A model generated the notes under the pieces. The model was not told where the DNA came from. It saw only the letters and a program-made list of their open reading frames with translations, and did not search any database. A stretch of 64,000 nucleotides of DNA, taken from positions 12,753,001 through 12,817,000 of the forward strand of contig OX387610.1 in NCBI GenBank assembly GCA_947568835.1, in the 5' to 3' direction. Both the position numbers and the translations under genes were made by a program. Origin of the DNA: Protonemura montana (Eukaryota > Arthropoda > Insecta > Plecoptera > Nemouridae). Shown in pieces: positions 24,443-35,330 of this stretch (the first letter of the stretch is position 1; each line of letters begins with the position of its first letter).

Positions 24443-24935
24443 TATTGGTGTTTAACGACGCACTGTTTTGACATCTGGCCATGCGGCACTGGTCTAATGG
24501 CGTCGGTGAATGAGTGGATGATTATGAGGATGATGATGAACCTAACCTAGTCTAAACTCGGTGCCGGCACGTAGACTACTTCTGTCGAAGAGCACCAAGG
24601 GGACCACCGGCTTAACGTCCTTCCGAAGAACGGTACAACGCGAACAACAGGATTCCTCCACAAATCCATGCTGTCGAGAGGTTGATAAGCAAGGCGAGTG
24701 AAGTTGCTGTACTAACATTCATCCCTCCGACCTCTCTCCCGAACAGAACTGGACATGTGTATGATGGCCACCCATTCAATACCTGACTCAGCACAGTGTT
24801 TCTTAACTTTCATCCCTCCAACCTCTTTCCCGAACAGAACTGGTCATGTATATGATGGTCACCCATCTAATGCCTGACTCAGCGCAGTATTGCTTAACTT
24901 CGCTGATCTTACCAAGCGTTACCGGCTTATTTGCT
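24443..24935 (-). repeat. 5S-derived SINE, near full length, with a 91-bp head duplication
   Basis: From the tail (GTGTTTAACGACGCACTG) to the 5S-like head ending near 24930, this is a reverse-strand SINE. CATCCCTCC at 24720 and 24811 marks a 91-bp direct duplication covering the box C region and the GTTCGGGAGAGAGG segment. The body has GTACCGTTCTTCGGAAGG and GACGTTAAGCCGGTGG. That GACGTTAA core resembles the central domains of some animal SINE3-type elements (recall, not searched). Confidence 0.8.
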
Positions 24936-26552
24936 CAGCAGAAAGCTTAACATTAACGCTGATCTTCTGCCCATATCAATTAACTCAATAATAATACAGA
25001 GTATAAATAATTGCAATACTTGTGAATTACTTTTTCCCTTACATTACTTACCTTTCATTCATTTTCATGCCTTTCTAGCTTTGTGTATTTTGACAAAATT
25101 TTGGTGCACGCGACTCAACTCGGATAGGCATTTTTTGAAAATTATAAATGACTCTTTTGTAAGCATTTGTAATTTCACCAACTTGAGAGTTTGGCCAAGA
25201 GACGACGTAGATGGATGTTAGAAATCCAATCCATATCTCATCATTCGAGAAAAGTACGATCAACCGTCGGCCGCTCATCCTGTGAAGTATTATTCAAATT
25301 TAGAAACACGCAGATAAAATAGTGTGAAAAGAAAGCCTTTCATCATCTTTACTTTTATACCAAAAGCAATTTTTTATCTTATCTACCTAGACAAAAAGAA
25401 AACAAGAAAGACAAGGGAGCCTGTTAAACCAAAAGATAATTTCATAATATTTCATCCTAAAAAAAAACCGGGGATTCGATATTTCAATGTCTTAGCCTCA
25501 AAAGGCAAGTGTGGAGAGAATTCGATTTCACCATAGACTTGGTTATTAGTTATTTTTCAAGAGAAATTGATCATATTTTTCACGATATCTGGCAAGAATT
25601 TTCCGAGAAGGAAACGCATGGGGTTATAGGTACGTACAACACCTTTTCTCGGAAGTAAAAAAATAGCATCTGATATGAGCTTGAATTTTCCGTTCATTTT
25701 CCGACGATGCCGATATTGAATGGGAAATATGCGTATGAGACTAGATGGGAGATGGTCGGTATACGGAACCGGATGTGCAGGAGAGAGAAGATGATATAAA
25801 ACGGGGAATTGCCTCCCTTGTGCAAGAGCTGATGGAAAAGTTAAATTTAATAACGAAAAGCCGTTTATAAATTGCACTTACATCAGGCCATCTATTCAGT
25901 AGCGCAGTTCTTTCCAGTTCTTTTCATAAAGTTTAAATTTGGCGTCGAGACGGTCGGAGAAATTTGTTTTCGATTTTGGTGACGGGTCACGTTGAAAAAA
26001 GGCTGATAGGTATTTGTTTCTTGAACCCTTGAAGAGATAAACTTGATTTGGACTTAGTTCAAAAAAATTATGACGATTTTTCAGGTTATGCTGTGGAAAT
26101 ACCTTCAAAGAATTTTATAAAGGAAATACATATTTCATTCCATTAGCGCTATATGATATGATTTTATCAATTGAGTTTATCCGCAATATATATAGCTAGT
26201 GCGTTGGTTGCTTTTCCGCAACGCTCAGTGGTTGGTTACCATGATACCATGACTCATACGAGAAAGTACTTTAAATTGATTTATTTCCTTTTGAAAAACA
26301 TAATTTATGCATATGATATTAATATAGTGGTTTGCTTTGCTTCGAAACCTCTTTACATTAGACGAAGCCAAAAACCACTTTATAGTTTCGTTTATTTTAA
26401 ACGCTATGATAGTTTTAAAATCAATTCTAACTTTCTAAGAGAAACTTACCACTTTGGAGCGACGTGATCTTATTTTCTCGCTGAATAATTAAATCTTCGT
26501 GTAGGTAGATAATGGCCATGTTTAGGTAAAATAGTATCAAAATTGTCCATTA
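24936..26552. other. AT-rich intergenic stretch, no gene supported
   Basis: Several short open frames occur (for example 25324-25536 plus and 25557-25877 minus), but none shows a recognisable domain, splice-consistent extension or codon pattern. I regard it as non-coding. Confidence 0.5.
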
Positions 26553-26878
26553 TATACCCGTGGTAACATAAGATAGCAGAATTGAGAAGCTCTGTCAGGC
26601 GATCTCAGCATCTCCATGGCTACTAAACGTTGAATCTACCATTGAACCTCATATGCTAGGCCATGATATACCCGTGGTAACATAAGATAGCAGAACTGAG
26701 AAGCTCAGTCAGGCGATCTCAGCATCTCCATGGCTATCAAACGTTGAATCTACCATTGAACCTCCTATGCTAGGCCATGATTTACCCGTGGTAACATAAG
26801 ATAGCAGAATTGAGAAGCTCTGTCAGGCGATCTCAGCATCTCCATGGCTACCAAACGTTGAATCTAACACTGCATTTT
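26553..26878 (+). repeat. 114-bp satellite, three tandem units
   Basis: CCCGTGGTAACATAAGATAG begins at 26557, 26671 and 26785, so the period is 114. Units end in CTATGCTAGGCCATGAT. The same family runs in the opposite orientation at 57203-57725 and as a single copy at 3771-3890. Confidence 0.92.
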
Positions 26879-27410
26879 CTTTGTGCTGTTCTTAAAAAAA
26901 AAAAAACTATAAAGACCTTAGAAAATATAATTTTCCTCTGTATTTGTATACAACATGGCTTCCCACTGCCTTTCTGATCATTTTTGGTCATGAGAGCGAA
27001 TAATTCGAACGAAAAATAGGTCATAATAGAATGATCTTTTCATTGTTTTTTTTTCTGAACGAACAGAATCATTTTCATAGGTTTTTCATAAATTATGGAA
27101 GAAATATTTTAGTTGCTCCATATGGAACTTGTAAAATCAAGACTCACAGAAAATAAAAAGAGCATAAATCCAATTATTAAACTCCACGTTAAGAACTTTA
27201 TTTTATTTTACTTTTTATTGGTTATTGGTTGATTTTCCCATATGTCAAAGTTTTATTTCAAGAATTATTGGGTTTCTTTTGCTTCTGGCGTTGTGTTATA
27301 GAAACCAATAATTGGGCGAATGCACCTTTCTTGTTTGCGACGCATGCTCGTTATTTCAAAACAACACAAAATGTATCTCAATACCATGCCATTCTCCGGA
27401 TTGATTTAGT

Positions 27411-27772
27411 TCGGGAGAGAGACTGGAGGGATGAAATTGAAGCAACACTACGCTGGGTCAGGTATTGAATGGGTAACCATCATACACATGACCAGTTCTG
27501 TTCGGGAGAGAGGTTTGAGGGATGAAAGTTAAGTAACACTGCACTGGGTCAGGTATTGGATGGGTGACCATCATACACATGACCAATTCTGTTCGGGAGA
27601 GAGGTAAGAGGGATGAAAGTTAAGCAACACTGCGCTAGGTCAGGTAATGGATGGGTGACCATCATACACATGACCAATTCTGTTCAGGAGAGAGGTTGGA
27701 GGGATGAAAGTTAAGCAACACTGCGCTGGGTCAGGTATTGGATGGGTGACCATCATACACATGACCAGTTCT
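27411..27772 (+). repeat. tandem array of four ~91-bp 5S/SINE-junction units
   Basis: GGATGGGTGACC or its variant falls near 27466, 27558, 27649 and 27740. Each unit joins the 5S-like box A to box C segment (TTAAGCAACACTGCGC, then TATTGGATGGGTGACC) to the SINE-body segment GTTCGGGAGAGAGGTTGG. The CCGGTTCTCGT part of the 5S head is absent, unlike the array at 22918-23566, so this array has a different junction and arose separately. Confidence 0.85.
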
Positions 27773-27775
27773 TTA

Positions 27776-27945
27776 TGATGGTTTTTAGACTCATGTCTAC
27801 TTAATTTATCCTTAGCACAAGTTTTTAGAAAAACTATTTGAACTGGGTTTTGAATGCTAAGTAAAGGGCTACTAAATTTCCCGACGTTTCGTAACATATA
27901 CTAGTTACTTCTTCAGAGGTTTGAGCAGTCCTGGCGCTCAATCGC
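27776..27945 (-). repeat. dispersed repeat X copy with hammerhead-like motif
   Basis: Directly after the 5S/SINE array, this stretch carries the GACTCATGTCTACTT family. On the minus strand it reads CTGAAGA, then a GTAAC/GTTAC stem with a short loop, then GAAACGTCGGG. A similar order occurs in the copy at 55722-55975. The layout recalls the CUGANGA-stem-GAAA core of hammerhead ribozymes known from Penelope-like elements, but an extra A sits in the stem. Confidence 0.5.
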
Positions 27946-29460
27946 TGAGGTAAGTAGTAATAAAGATTAAGTGAGCGTTAACCAGATTCTAGTGAGTTGT
28001 GAGAAATAACGAAAAGAAATTTCTTAACACTCAAAAATACTGTAACTCCACCTACGGGTAACTTTTTTTGTCGGTAGCATAGATATTGGACAATAGATTT
28101 GGTCAATAGTGGTTTGACATTGATTGAACCTGTAAACCCAACTCTGAAATGTTTTACCAGCAAGAGAAAGGTCTTACTTCAAATAATTAATTTAACGATA
28201 CCCACAATTTAGCACCACGCACAACCACCACCATAACGATTCCCAGCTGCCATAACCTAAAAAAATTCCAATAATCTCCTATAGCACCCACCAATCGCTA
28301 GGCATAGCGTGCTCATCACTAGCGACCCCGTGGAAACGCGTCCGGCCGGAAAATTCCCAGCATTTTCTTGCCGACTAACGGCGCGGTCGATTTATGTGAT
28401 GGCCCGCTAGTTCGGGACAGTACGGGGTGACTAGGACGGGAGTACGACGCCGTACGTAGACGGTCCGGTGGAAACGTATTATTATATTTCATATCACGTC
28501 CATACAGACCTGTCCATTGAGACGAGCTTGCTGGAGTGGGATGAGGTGGAGTGGGGGCTATTGGAAACTGGCAACAGTGGCGGATGTGGGGTTTTCGTTG
28601 TGGTGTTGAAAGGGTTAATGGTGAGGTTGTATGAACTGGTACTTTATATATTGGGATGTTGTGTTCAACTCATGTGATGTTCTTCAATTATAGATGGTTT
28701 TCAAGCTTACAGTATTTTAAGGATACCTCAATTATGGTACATTTTTTAAATTTGGTGCACAAATTCCAAAAGAGTTCCAAAATAATATATATATTTTTTT
28801 TTATTTAGAGCTTTATTGTCCCTTTAATCTTTACAGATATAAGACAGTCCATAAGAGTAAAATATAAAAATAACATATAAACATATAAGAACAACTTATA
28901 AATTCAATAAATCAGTTATCATAACATATAAACCTATCATTTAGTGTGAGCGTAGGGTAAAATTTGTGTAAAATATCAGGAAAAGAGCAAAACTTTGTCG
29001 CTTTTGCGTGTCACTTGTATCGAAACATGGCACAGCGAAAGCATACCGTAGCCTAGTGTCTAATGACCAAGCCTATTATTTCTCTTGTTCCCGAAACTTC
29101 TGATGAATGCCACAGGCGTTTGAGTTTTTGATGGCATTTTTGAGATGCGTCTATTTTCAAAGTGTCAGTTATATTTGCGGAAATATTGCGCCATGCAACA
29201 ATGATTTTGAATCTTGTAGTTTTTCGGTTGATAGGTACTCTTTTGTTGTGATAGGTTTTTAGTCCTGAAAAGAACTTCTCCAAAAAAAGGACAAAAACCC
29301 TTCACAAAAGAGCATCAAACGAAAGACTGCAAGATTCCTATACCAACGGCGCTTAAAACCACACAAAAATGACCCAAGGATTTTTTTTGAAACAATTAAT
29401 CGGGACCGAGTTAATACATGATTAAAATTTGAAAATGTTTAAACTTTTCCTCGCTGCTTT
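27946..29460. other. intergenic stretch, GC-rich patch at about 28280-28480
   Basis: No gene is recognised. The segment near 27975-28075 shares GTGAGAAATAACGAAA with one near 33830 and is probably an interspersed repeat. The GC-rich patch has several CG dinucleotides and may be regulatory, with no firmer evidence. Confidence 0.4.
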
Positions 29461-29997
29461 TGAAAGTGTATATATAGGACAAGACCAGCTATCTAACTGT
29501 CATAATACAGCATTTTCCCCCAGCTTTGAAAAAAAGCTTACACTACATCAATTTGCCTTGATTTATTTGCATGAAAATGAAGAAGGGGTACCTCCTCAAA
29601 TTTTTTACAGAAAAAAGAGTACGTGATAAGCTATCGATCCGCGACAGTTTTAATTTTTGGCCCAGCCCTGGACAAAAAAAAGGCTATCATTTACAAACAT
29701 TTTGTTGTACAATATCCAATATATATAACAGATTGCGCTGGGGGTCACGGTGCGACTTAACACGACCGCATGTTCAGTGAAACATTTACCAATAAGAGAA
29801 CCTGGAGGACCTGTGATCAGGCAACGGAGTTCGACTGGCATTCCACCGGTCAGGGTATAATGCTTGCATCATCGCGCTAGATCTTGCTAGATCTTTTGCA
29901 GATCCTTCTATCTCGGCGCTGTTACTGGATTTTTTTTATCGATTGATAGCTTTGGATATTTGGCCAAACTACTTAAAACGAAGAAAAAAACGATAGA

Positions 29998-30063
29998 CGG
30001 CGGGAATCGAACGCGGGACTTGCCGCACTGCAATCGGACACCTTAACCGCTCGACCTCGACAG
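29998..30063 (-). tRNA. tRNA-like sequence (pseudo-tRNA or SINE head)
   Basis: On the minus strand, GGTCGAGCGGTTAAGG matches a Leu/Ser-type D-arm (box A), and CCCGCGTTCGATTCCCG is a good T-arm with box B. The anticodon arm is poorly paired and the acceptor ends do not pair well, so it is more likely a decayed copy or a retroposon promoter than a working tRNA. Confidence 0.45.
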
Positions 30064-30483
30064 CAAATGACCGTACGGAAAGATTTTTGGTAAATATAAA
30101 TTACTAAATTATGAAGAAGAGAAGCATGTTGGTAATCAGGAGAGATATTGGTTACTTCAGCGTTAGCAGTCTAGTTGGTTTATTTCTAACGTTCACCATC
30201 GGTAGAGAGTAGCTCTGTGATAAGCGCTGTGCTTCGTGTCGCATAGGTAGAGCGTTCGATTCCCGGGAACATCTGCTTTTTGGTTTCTTACCATCGAACT
30301 AGATAACACTTGACCAAATATGAAAAATTATATTAAGTCCAGAGTGTAGTACTAATTTCTGCCAACAGGTGGCTCTGATGCTAGTTTTGTACTTAACTCT
30401 TTTTCCCATTCCTATATACTTGATGCTAGACGTAGGAGCTGCACACGGGGTATAGGTGGGGTTTGGGGTCGTAGGAACGGCCC

Positions 30484-30538
30484 GCAAAACTGGCGGGTGC
30501 GACTGGCGCGAAGCGCCAGGAGCTCCCGCCAGTTTTGC
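30484..30538. repeat. GC-rich nested perfect hairpin
   Basis: GCAAAACTGGCGGG (30484-30497) pairs with CCCGCCAGTTTTGC (30525-30538). Inside it CTGGCGC pairs with GCGCCAG around a GAA loop. Both stems are perfect. Confidence 0.85.
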
Positions 30539-30595
30539 TACTGTCTGAAACATACGCACAAAAAAATGGCAAAAGTGTCATAGTGCGCTGAGACA

Positions 30596-30682
30596 CGAAC
30601 GTGATTCGAACCCAGTATTTCACCAGTGTAATGATCGTGTGAAAGATGAATCATTGCCTTAAACCGCACGACCAAGCACACT
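30596..30682 (-). tRNA. tRNA-like sequence with long variable region
   Basis: The minus strand reads TTGGTCGTGCGGTTTAAGG (D-arm, box A) and, about 45 bases on, ACTGGGTTCGAATCACG (T-arm, box B). The spacing suggests a Leu/Ser-type tRNA ancestor. Acceptor pairing is imperfect, so a functional tRNA is doubtful. Confidence 0.45.
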
Positions 30683-30794
30683 CATGTTTTACTTGTGTAT
30701 TTTTGAGATATACAAGTCTCCTGACTCCAGCTTCCACTGGTAGATGTTGGAAGTCGTATTCCAGCAGTTTTATGGTTCCTCCGTCGAGTGGATT

Positions 30795-30868
30795 CGGTCC
30801 AAGTAGCGGATACCTTTGTCGTTACCGAAGCAGCGACTATACCATTGTGCCACGCAGCCGGCCATATG
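30795..30868 (-). tRNA. tRNA-like sequence, degenerate
   Basis: On the minus strand TGGCACAATGGTATAGTCG resembles a box A D-arm, and GGACCGAATCC, about 45 bases later, resembles box B. The anticodon arm is not clear. It is probably a pseudo-tRNA or SINE fragment. Confidence 0.35.
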
Positions 30869-31444
30869 CTGTCGAGAAAGATGAACCTATTTGAATGTCA
30901 TGTTTGAAAGCCCGGCTTACTGTGTCGCTACATGACATTAACCGCACCCTCTGTTTAGTTCATTTTAGAACGGACAGTCCGGGAATTTATCTCTTAAAAT
31001 TAGTAAATTATCACGGACAATTACTATTCATCCTCGCAAGCAAGAGCTACCACTACATCTAGCAGTGCAGATGTACTAGGTTGCCATACCTACCAGTGCT
31101 GAAGCACTCGACAGCTAAACAGATGGGCTTCCACCATTTGCTAACGTGAGAACGCAAGAGTTAGAGGTTGACTAGGTGAACGCCAGTTCAAACCAAACCC
31201 ACGTCCATAGTGCCCTATTTACCCTTATTTGTTAAGTGTCACCGAACACGCAGTCGTGTTAGGACGCACAGTGACCCCCAGCGCAATCTGTTGGATGTCA
31301 AATGTACTCGATCAATCAATGCTGGACTTCGGTCGGTAACCCGGATATTGATACGCCTGATTAAAAAAATATATATAGATAGTTTATTATCTACCTAACA
31401 ATTCAGTCAAGTCCATGAAGTTTATGAAGACCAAAATGCGGCCC

Positions 31445-31525
31445 AGCTGGGACTCGAACTCGGTACGGTCGAATATTGATGGTGGAGAAATTACTTATTT
31501 AACCTGCCATCGAGTTAAGTCGACA
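31445..31525 (-). tRNA. tRNA-like sequence, degenerate
   Basis: The minus strand has CTTAACTCGATGGCAGGTTAA in the D-arm position and CCGAGTTCGAGTCCCAGC as a convincing T-arm and box B. The middle is AT-rich and does not form a normal anticodon arm. Confidence 0.4.
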
Positions 31526-31930
31526 GAACGAGAGAAATAACAAATACTTGAATAGCAAAGCACGGCCTCATCGTAAATTAGATGTACAAATATTAAGCTG
31601 GATTTAAGCAATAAATTAGCTGGAAATACGATAATTTCTGCCGGCCATTTTAAGCACACAGAAATTGTTTACATTTTGTGAAAGGCCTTCATTTTCGCGC
31701 AAATAAATGAAACCAAATTTTTGTAAATCTTAGCCCTTTTTTTTTGTCCATGGCTGGGCCAAAAAATAAGACTTTCACGGATCGATAGCTTGTCACGCAA
31801 TCTTTTTTCTGTGAAAAATTCGCTTTCCTTCATTTTCATGCAAATAAATCAAGGCCAATTTCTTTGTGATTTTTAGCTTCTCTTCAAAGCTGGGCAAAAA
31901 TTCTGTACTATGCTGGTCTTGTCCTTTATC

Positions 31931-32460
31931 ATCCCTGAAATAATTAAGGGGTTCCGTTGAACGTTTAGGTGTTACAAATTGAGAAATTATTAATTTAATG
32001 TAGAGCAATTTCCTGTTATTGGGGGCTATTTTGCAATGTTAAATCATGTAATATCATTTAAACAGCTACGTCGTTGCCAATCCAATTTACATCCAATGAT
32101 TTAATATGCTTCAATACAAAGGAATCTTATCTAGAAAAATTCTCATATTCATTTAACAAAATTCATTAAATGTTGGGGAATAAGATTGATTTCAAAAATA
32201 ATTAAAGACATCTTTTATATGAATAATAATGAATTTGTATGGAATAACTTTTAACATATTGTGACTCGCGGTCGCTTTTCCCGTAACCATTCCCGGCTTA
32301 TATTTGAAAACGTTGGTAAAACCGGGCCTAGTGCCTAGCTATCCTACAAAGCAAAATTATAACTGATGTTTGCGATTCTGGGTTTATAAAAATAGTAAAC
32401 CTTTTGAGCCCACCTGTACCTGGCTCGACCCAAAGAATCTATTTCTTAGTTGTAGCACGT
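31931..32460. other. AT-rich spacer, nothing recognised
   Basis: It lies between the inverted duplication and the 54-bp minisatellite. No gene, RNA or repeat match was seen. Confidence 0.5.
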
Positions 32461-33178
32461 TGGGCTAGACTGTAGCAATGCAGGGGACAGTCCTTGTGCT
32501 GGTATCTTCTCTCACGGGCTAGACTGTAGCAATGCAGGGGACAGTCCTTGTGCTGGTATCTTCTCTCACGGGCTAGACTGTAGCAATTCAGGGGACAGTC
32601 CTTGTGCTGGTATCTTCTCTCAGGGGCTAGACTGTAGCAATGCAGGGGACAGTCCTTGTGCTGGTATCTTCTCTCACAGGCTAGACTGTAGCAATGCAGG
32701 GGACAGTCCTTGTGCTGGTATCTTCTCTCACGGGCTAGACTGTAGCAATGCAGGGGACAGTCCTTGTGCTGGTATCTTCTCTCACGGGCTAGACTGTAGC
32801 AATGCAGGGGACAGTCTTGTCCTGGTATCTTCTCTCACAGGCTAGACTGTAGCAATGCAGGGGACAGTCCTTGTGCTGGTATCTTCTCTCACAGGCTAGA
32901 CTGTAGCAATGCAGGGGACAGTCCTTGTGCTGGTATCTTCTCTCACGGGCTAGACTGTAGCAATGCAGGGGACAGTCCTTGTGCTGGTATCTTCTCTCAC
33001 GGGCTAGACTGTAGCAATGCAGGGGACAGTCCTTGTGCTGGTATCTTCTCTCACGGGCTAGACTGTAGCAATGCAGGGGACAGTCCTTGTGCTGGTATCT
33101 TCTCTCACGGGCTAGACTGTAGCAATGCAGGGGACAGTCCTTGTGCTGGTATATTCTCTCACGGGCTGGACTTTAGAG
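32461..33178 (+). repeat. 54-bp minisatellite, about 13 copies
   Basis: The unit runs GGGCTAGACTGTAGCAATGC, then AGGGGACAGTCCTTGTGCTG and GTATCTTCTCTCAC, and repeats every 54 bases with very few changes. Copies are nearly identical, which points to recent expansion or conversion. The same unit, shortened by one G, forms arrays at 46067-46798 and 48062-48322. Confidence 0.97.
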
Positions 33179-35130
33179 CGACGTAGAATGGGCATCGTTG
33201 CCGCCACTGTCGAATAGTTACTCGTGGTGTTCCACAGGGGAAGCTATTGGATTCTGTTCACCTATCATCTGTCATCCATAGCGGCCAGTAGATCGCAATG
33301 GACCATTCCGCCCAGTAACGGCAGGGGTGCGGGCTCTGCTCATATCCTGCCCGGTATGGCCGTTCAACCGAGCGCCGTTGATTTATGGGGTGCATGCATT
33401 ATTAAATGTGGGAGAAGGAAGCTGTGATCGTGGCCTGTTGTGAAAAGATATTTATTTAGATTTTGTGTGGGTGGCAGATATGGCGATGAAAGGTGAACAT
33501 TTGTTATGGCTGAGGTCTCAATGCTTCTTAATGGAATTCAAACGAGGATGCAACTTTTTATTTGGCGTGGGATGTAGAGATTCAATGCGGGGAGTTTAAT
33601 ATATGCGTTGAGTTTTTAGGTATGGCTTGAGGGTCAGTGTTAATGTTAAACTTTCTGCTGAGCAAACGAGCTGGTAATATGATACCCGATAGCGCTTGCG
33701 GGCGTAGTTTTTCACAGACTTTTACAGTTGAACAATTACGACTCAAAATATCGATGTTTGTGTACTCGTCGCTAGGTTAAGCACCAAAAACGAGAAATTG
33801 AACGTAAGCCAGTCTCAAATGCGAGTAATCTGCGAGAAATAACGAAAGGAGTTTCTTACAGTCAAAAAGACGGTGATTCAACTTGGGCTCTTTGGTCGGT
33901 AAAGTTGTCATTTCGTGTAGCTCGATGGTTATAATGCTTTAAAGAAAAGAATTCTCTAATTTTTAAATAGAATATCAATCCAAACTTGTGTAGTTTTCAA
34001 CTGAGTTGAAATTGAAATCCATAAAACCGACAAAACACGCTATTTCAAAGTAATTAAAAAATTCGACCGTTTAAAATGTAATTATGTATTTAAGTACCTA
34101 CTAAAGTAAAATTTTAGATATATTACAATTTTAAAATCCTGTTTTGCAATATCATATCAATAGACAACATGACATGCTACATGTTGCAAAGGAAATCAAA
34201 GACAAATTACAAAATTAAAAATTACAAAGTCAAAGAAACAAACTTTTATTATTAGTCAACACATTGACTAGCGAGTTTCAATCGGAATTTTAACCTAACC
34301 GCATTAATTATAGCGTACCTACCATCGATGTGTACTTACCACCTACCCTTTATAAAGTCGGCTTGTTGTGCCAGGGTCAATTAACTGTGCGCGGTACACA
34401 ATCCCAGGACTCGCGGTGGAACCCGAATGACTGGAGGACGAAAGTTGATTTGATGTCGTCCTGTCAGCGCTGCTCCAAAAGCGAATTCTTTAAATTCAAG
34501 TTGTGGCAAAAATTGTTTTCATATGAAACCCGCTTACTGTGGGAGACAAAACAATTATATTCGAGTATTTTGGTGGAAAACAACTATAATTTAGTCGAAA
34601 ATATATTTTTTTTCTTCACTAAAACACCTTAAAATCCGACTAAAAGATAAAATATTTTTTTTGTGAACTATTTTCTAATATTTTAAGACATTTTGTGTAA
34701 AAAATGAATCAAAATAAAAACGTGAAGCATTACGAAGTTCACTAGTTCTTTAATTAAGTTGAAATGATTATAAAACATGAACTTTAGCTCAGAAATATCG
34801 ATATTTTACAGTTGACAAGCCAGTGTCAAACGCACTCTACCGCATAGAAATGTTTACAGTAATAACAATAGCCACCCACGCGTCTGTTTTTCGCTGGCTG
34901 ATACTTTGTATACATTTCGGAAAGTGCTTTTAATAACGCATGCCCGAGGACCAAACAGAGCGTTCTCGATGATGCCCATTTATAATTAAACATTCCATTA
35001 CAGAAATATGTCATGTAGGGGTTGAAGACAATATCAAATCAGGGAGATATTGACATTTTCATTATCTAGTCTAAAACATAAATACAGCAAGGACAACAAA
35101 TTCAACCTCATAAAGGTCGATTTTTACTAA
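33179..35130. other. intergenic stretch, no gene supported
   Basis: A GC-richer patch at 33180-33430 carries an open frame without recognisable similarity. CAGTCTCAAATGCGAG near 33810 repeats a motif at about 10960. A TTTATAAA near 34350 could be a TATA element, but no gene follows it. Confidence 0.4.
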
Positions 35131-35330
35131 AACGTATCCAACTATAAGTTGGATCTCTAGCTCACAGAAGCATCTGAATTATCCTGCATGTGATTGGAAG
35201 TCGTCATGGCAACAGTTTCAACAAAATGTTCAACTATAAGTTGGATCTCTAGCTCACAGAAACATCTGAATTTCACTGCATGTGATTGGAAATCGTCATG
35301 GCAATAGTTTCAACAAAAACTTCAACTAGA
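35131..35330 (-). repeat. 92-bp satellite, two tandem units
   Basis: TCCAACTATAAGTTGGATCT or its close variant, then CTCACAGAA, GCATGTGATTGGAA and GTTTCAACAAAA, occurs twice about 92 bases apart. These are reverse complements of the units at 62090-62855. Confidence 0.9.

Larger units (their letters stand above)
29461..31930. repeat. 2.5-kb inverted duplication enclosing tRNA-like sequences
   Basis: The left arm 29473-29700 (GGACAAGACCAGC, TTGATTTATTTGCATGAAAA, AGCTATCGATCCG, TTTTTGGCCCAGCC) returns in reverse complement at 31738-31925. An inner pair, ACAGATTGCGCTGGGGGTCA, is at about 29728 and in reverse at about 31290. The arms are unequally spaced (about 30 against 445 bases between outer and inner pairs), so the right side has gained sequence. 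Between them lie at least three tRNA-like stretches and a GC-rich hairpin, with a fourth tRNA-like stretch inside the expanded right side. Confidence 0.75.

Noticed and set aside
25557-25877. 106-codon minus-strand frame
   Set aside because: It has no family resemblance, no coding-like composition and no nearby exons.
32461-33178. CRISPR-like array
   Set aside because: Units abut directly with no unique spacers. It is a plain minisatellite, and the sequence is clearly eukaryotic.
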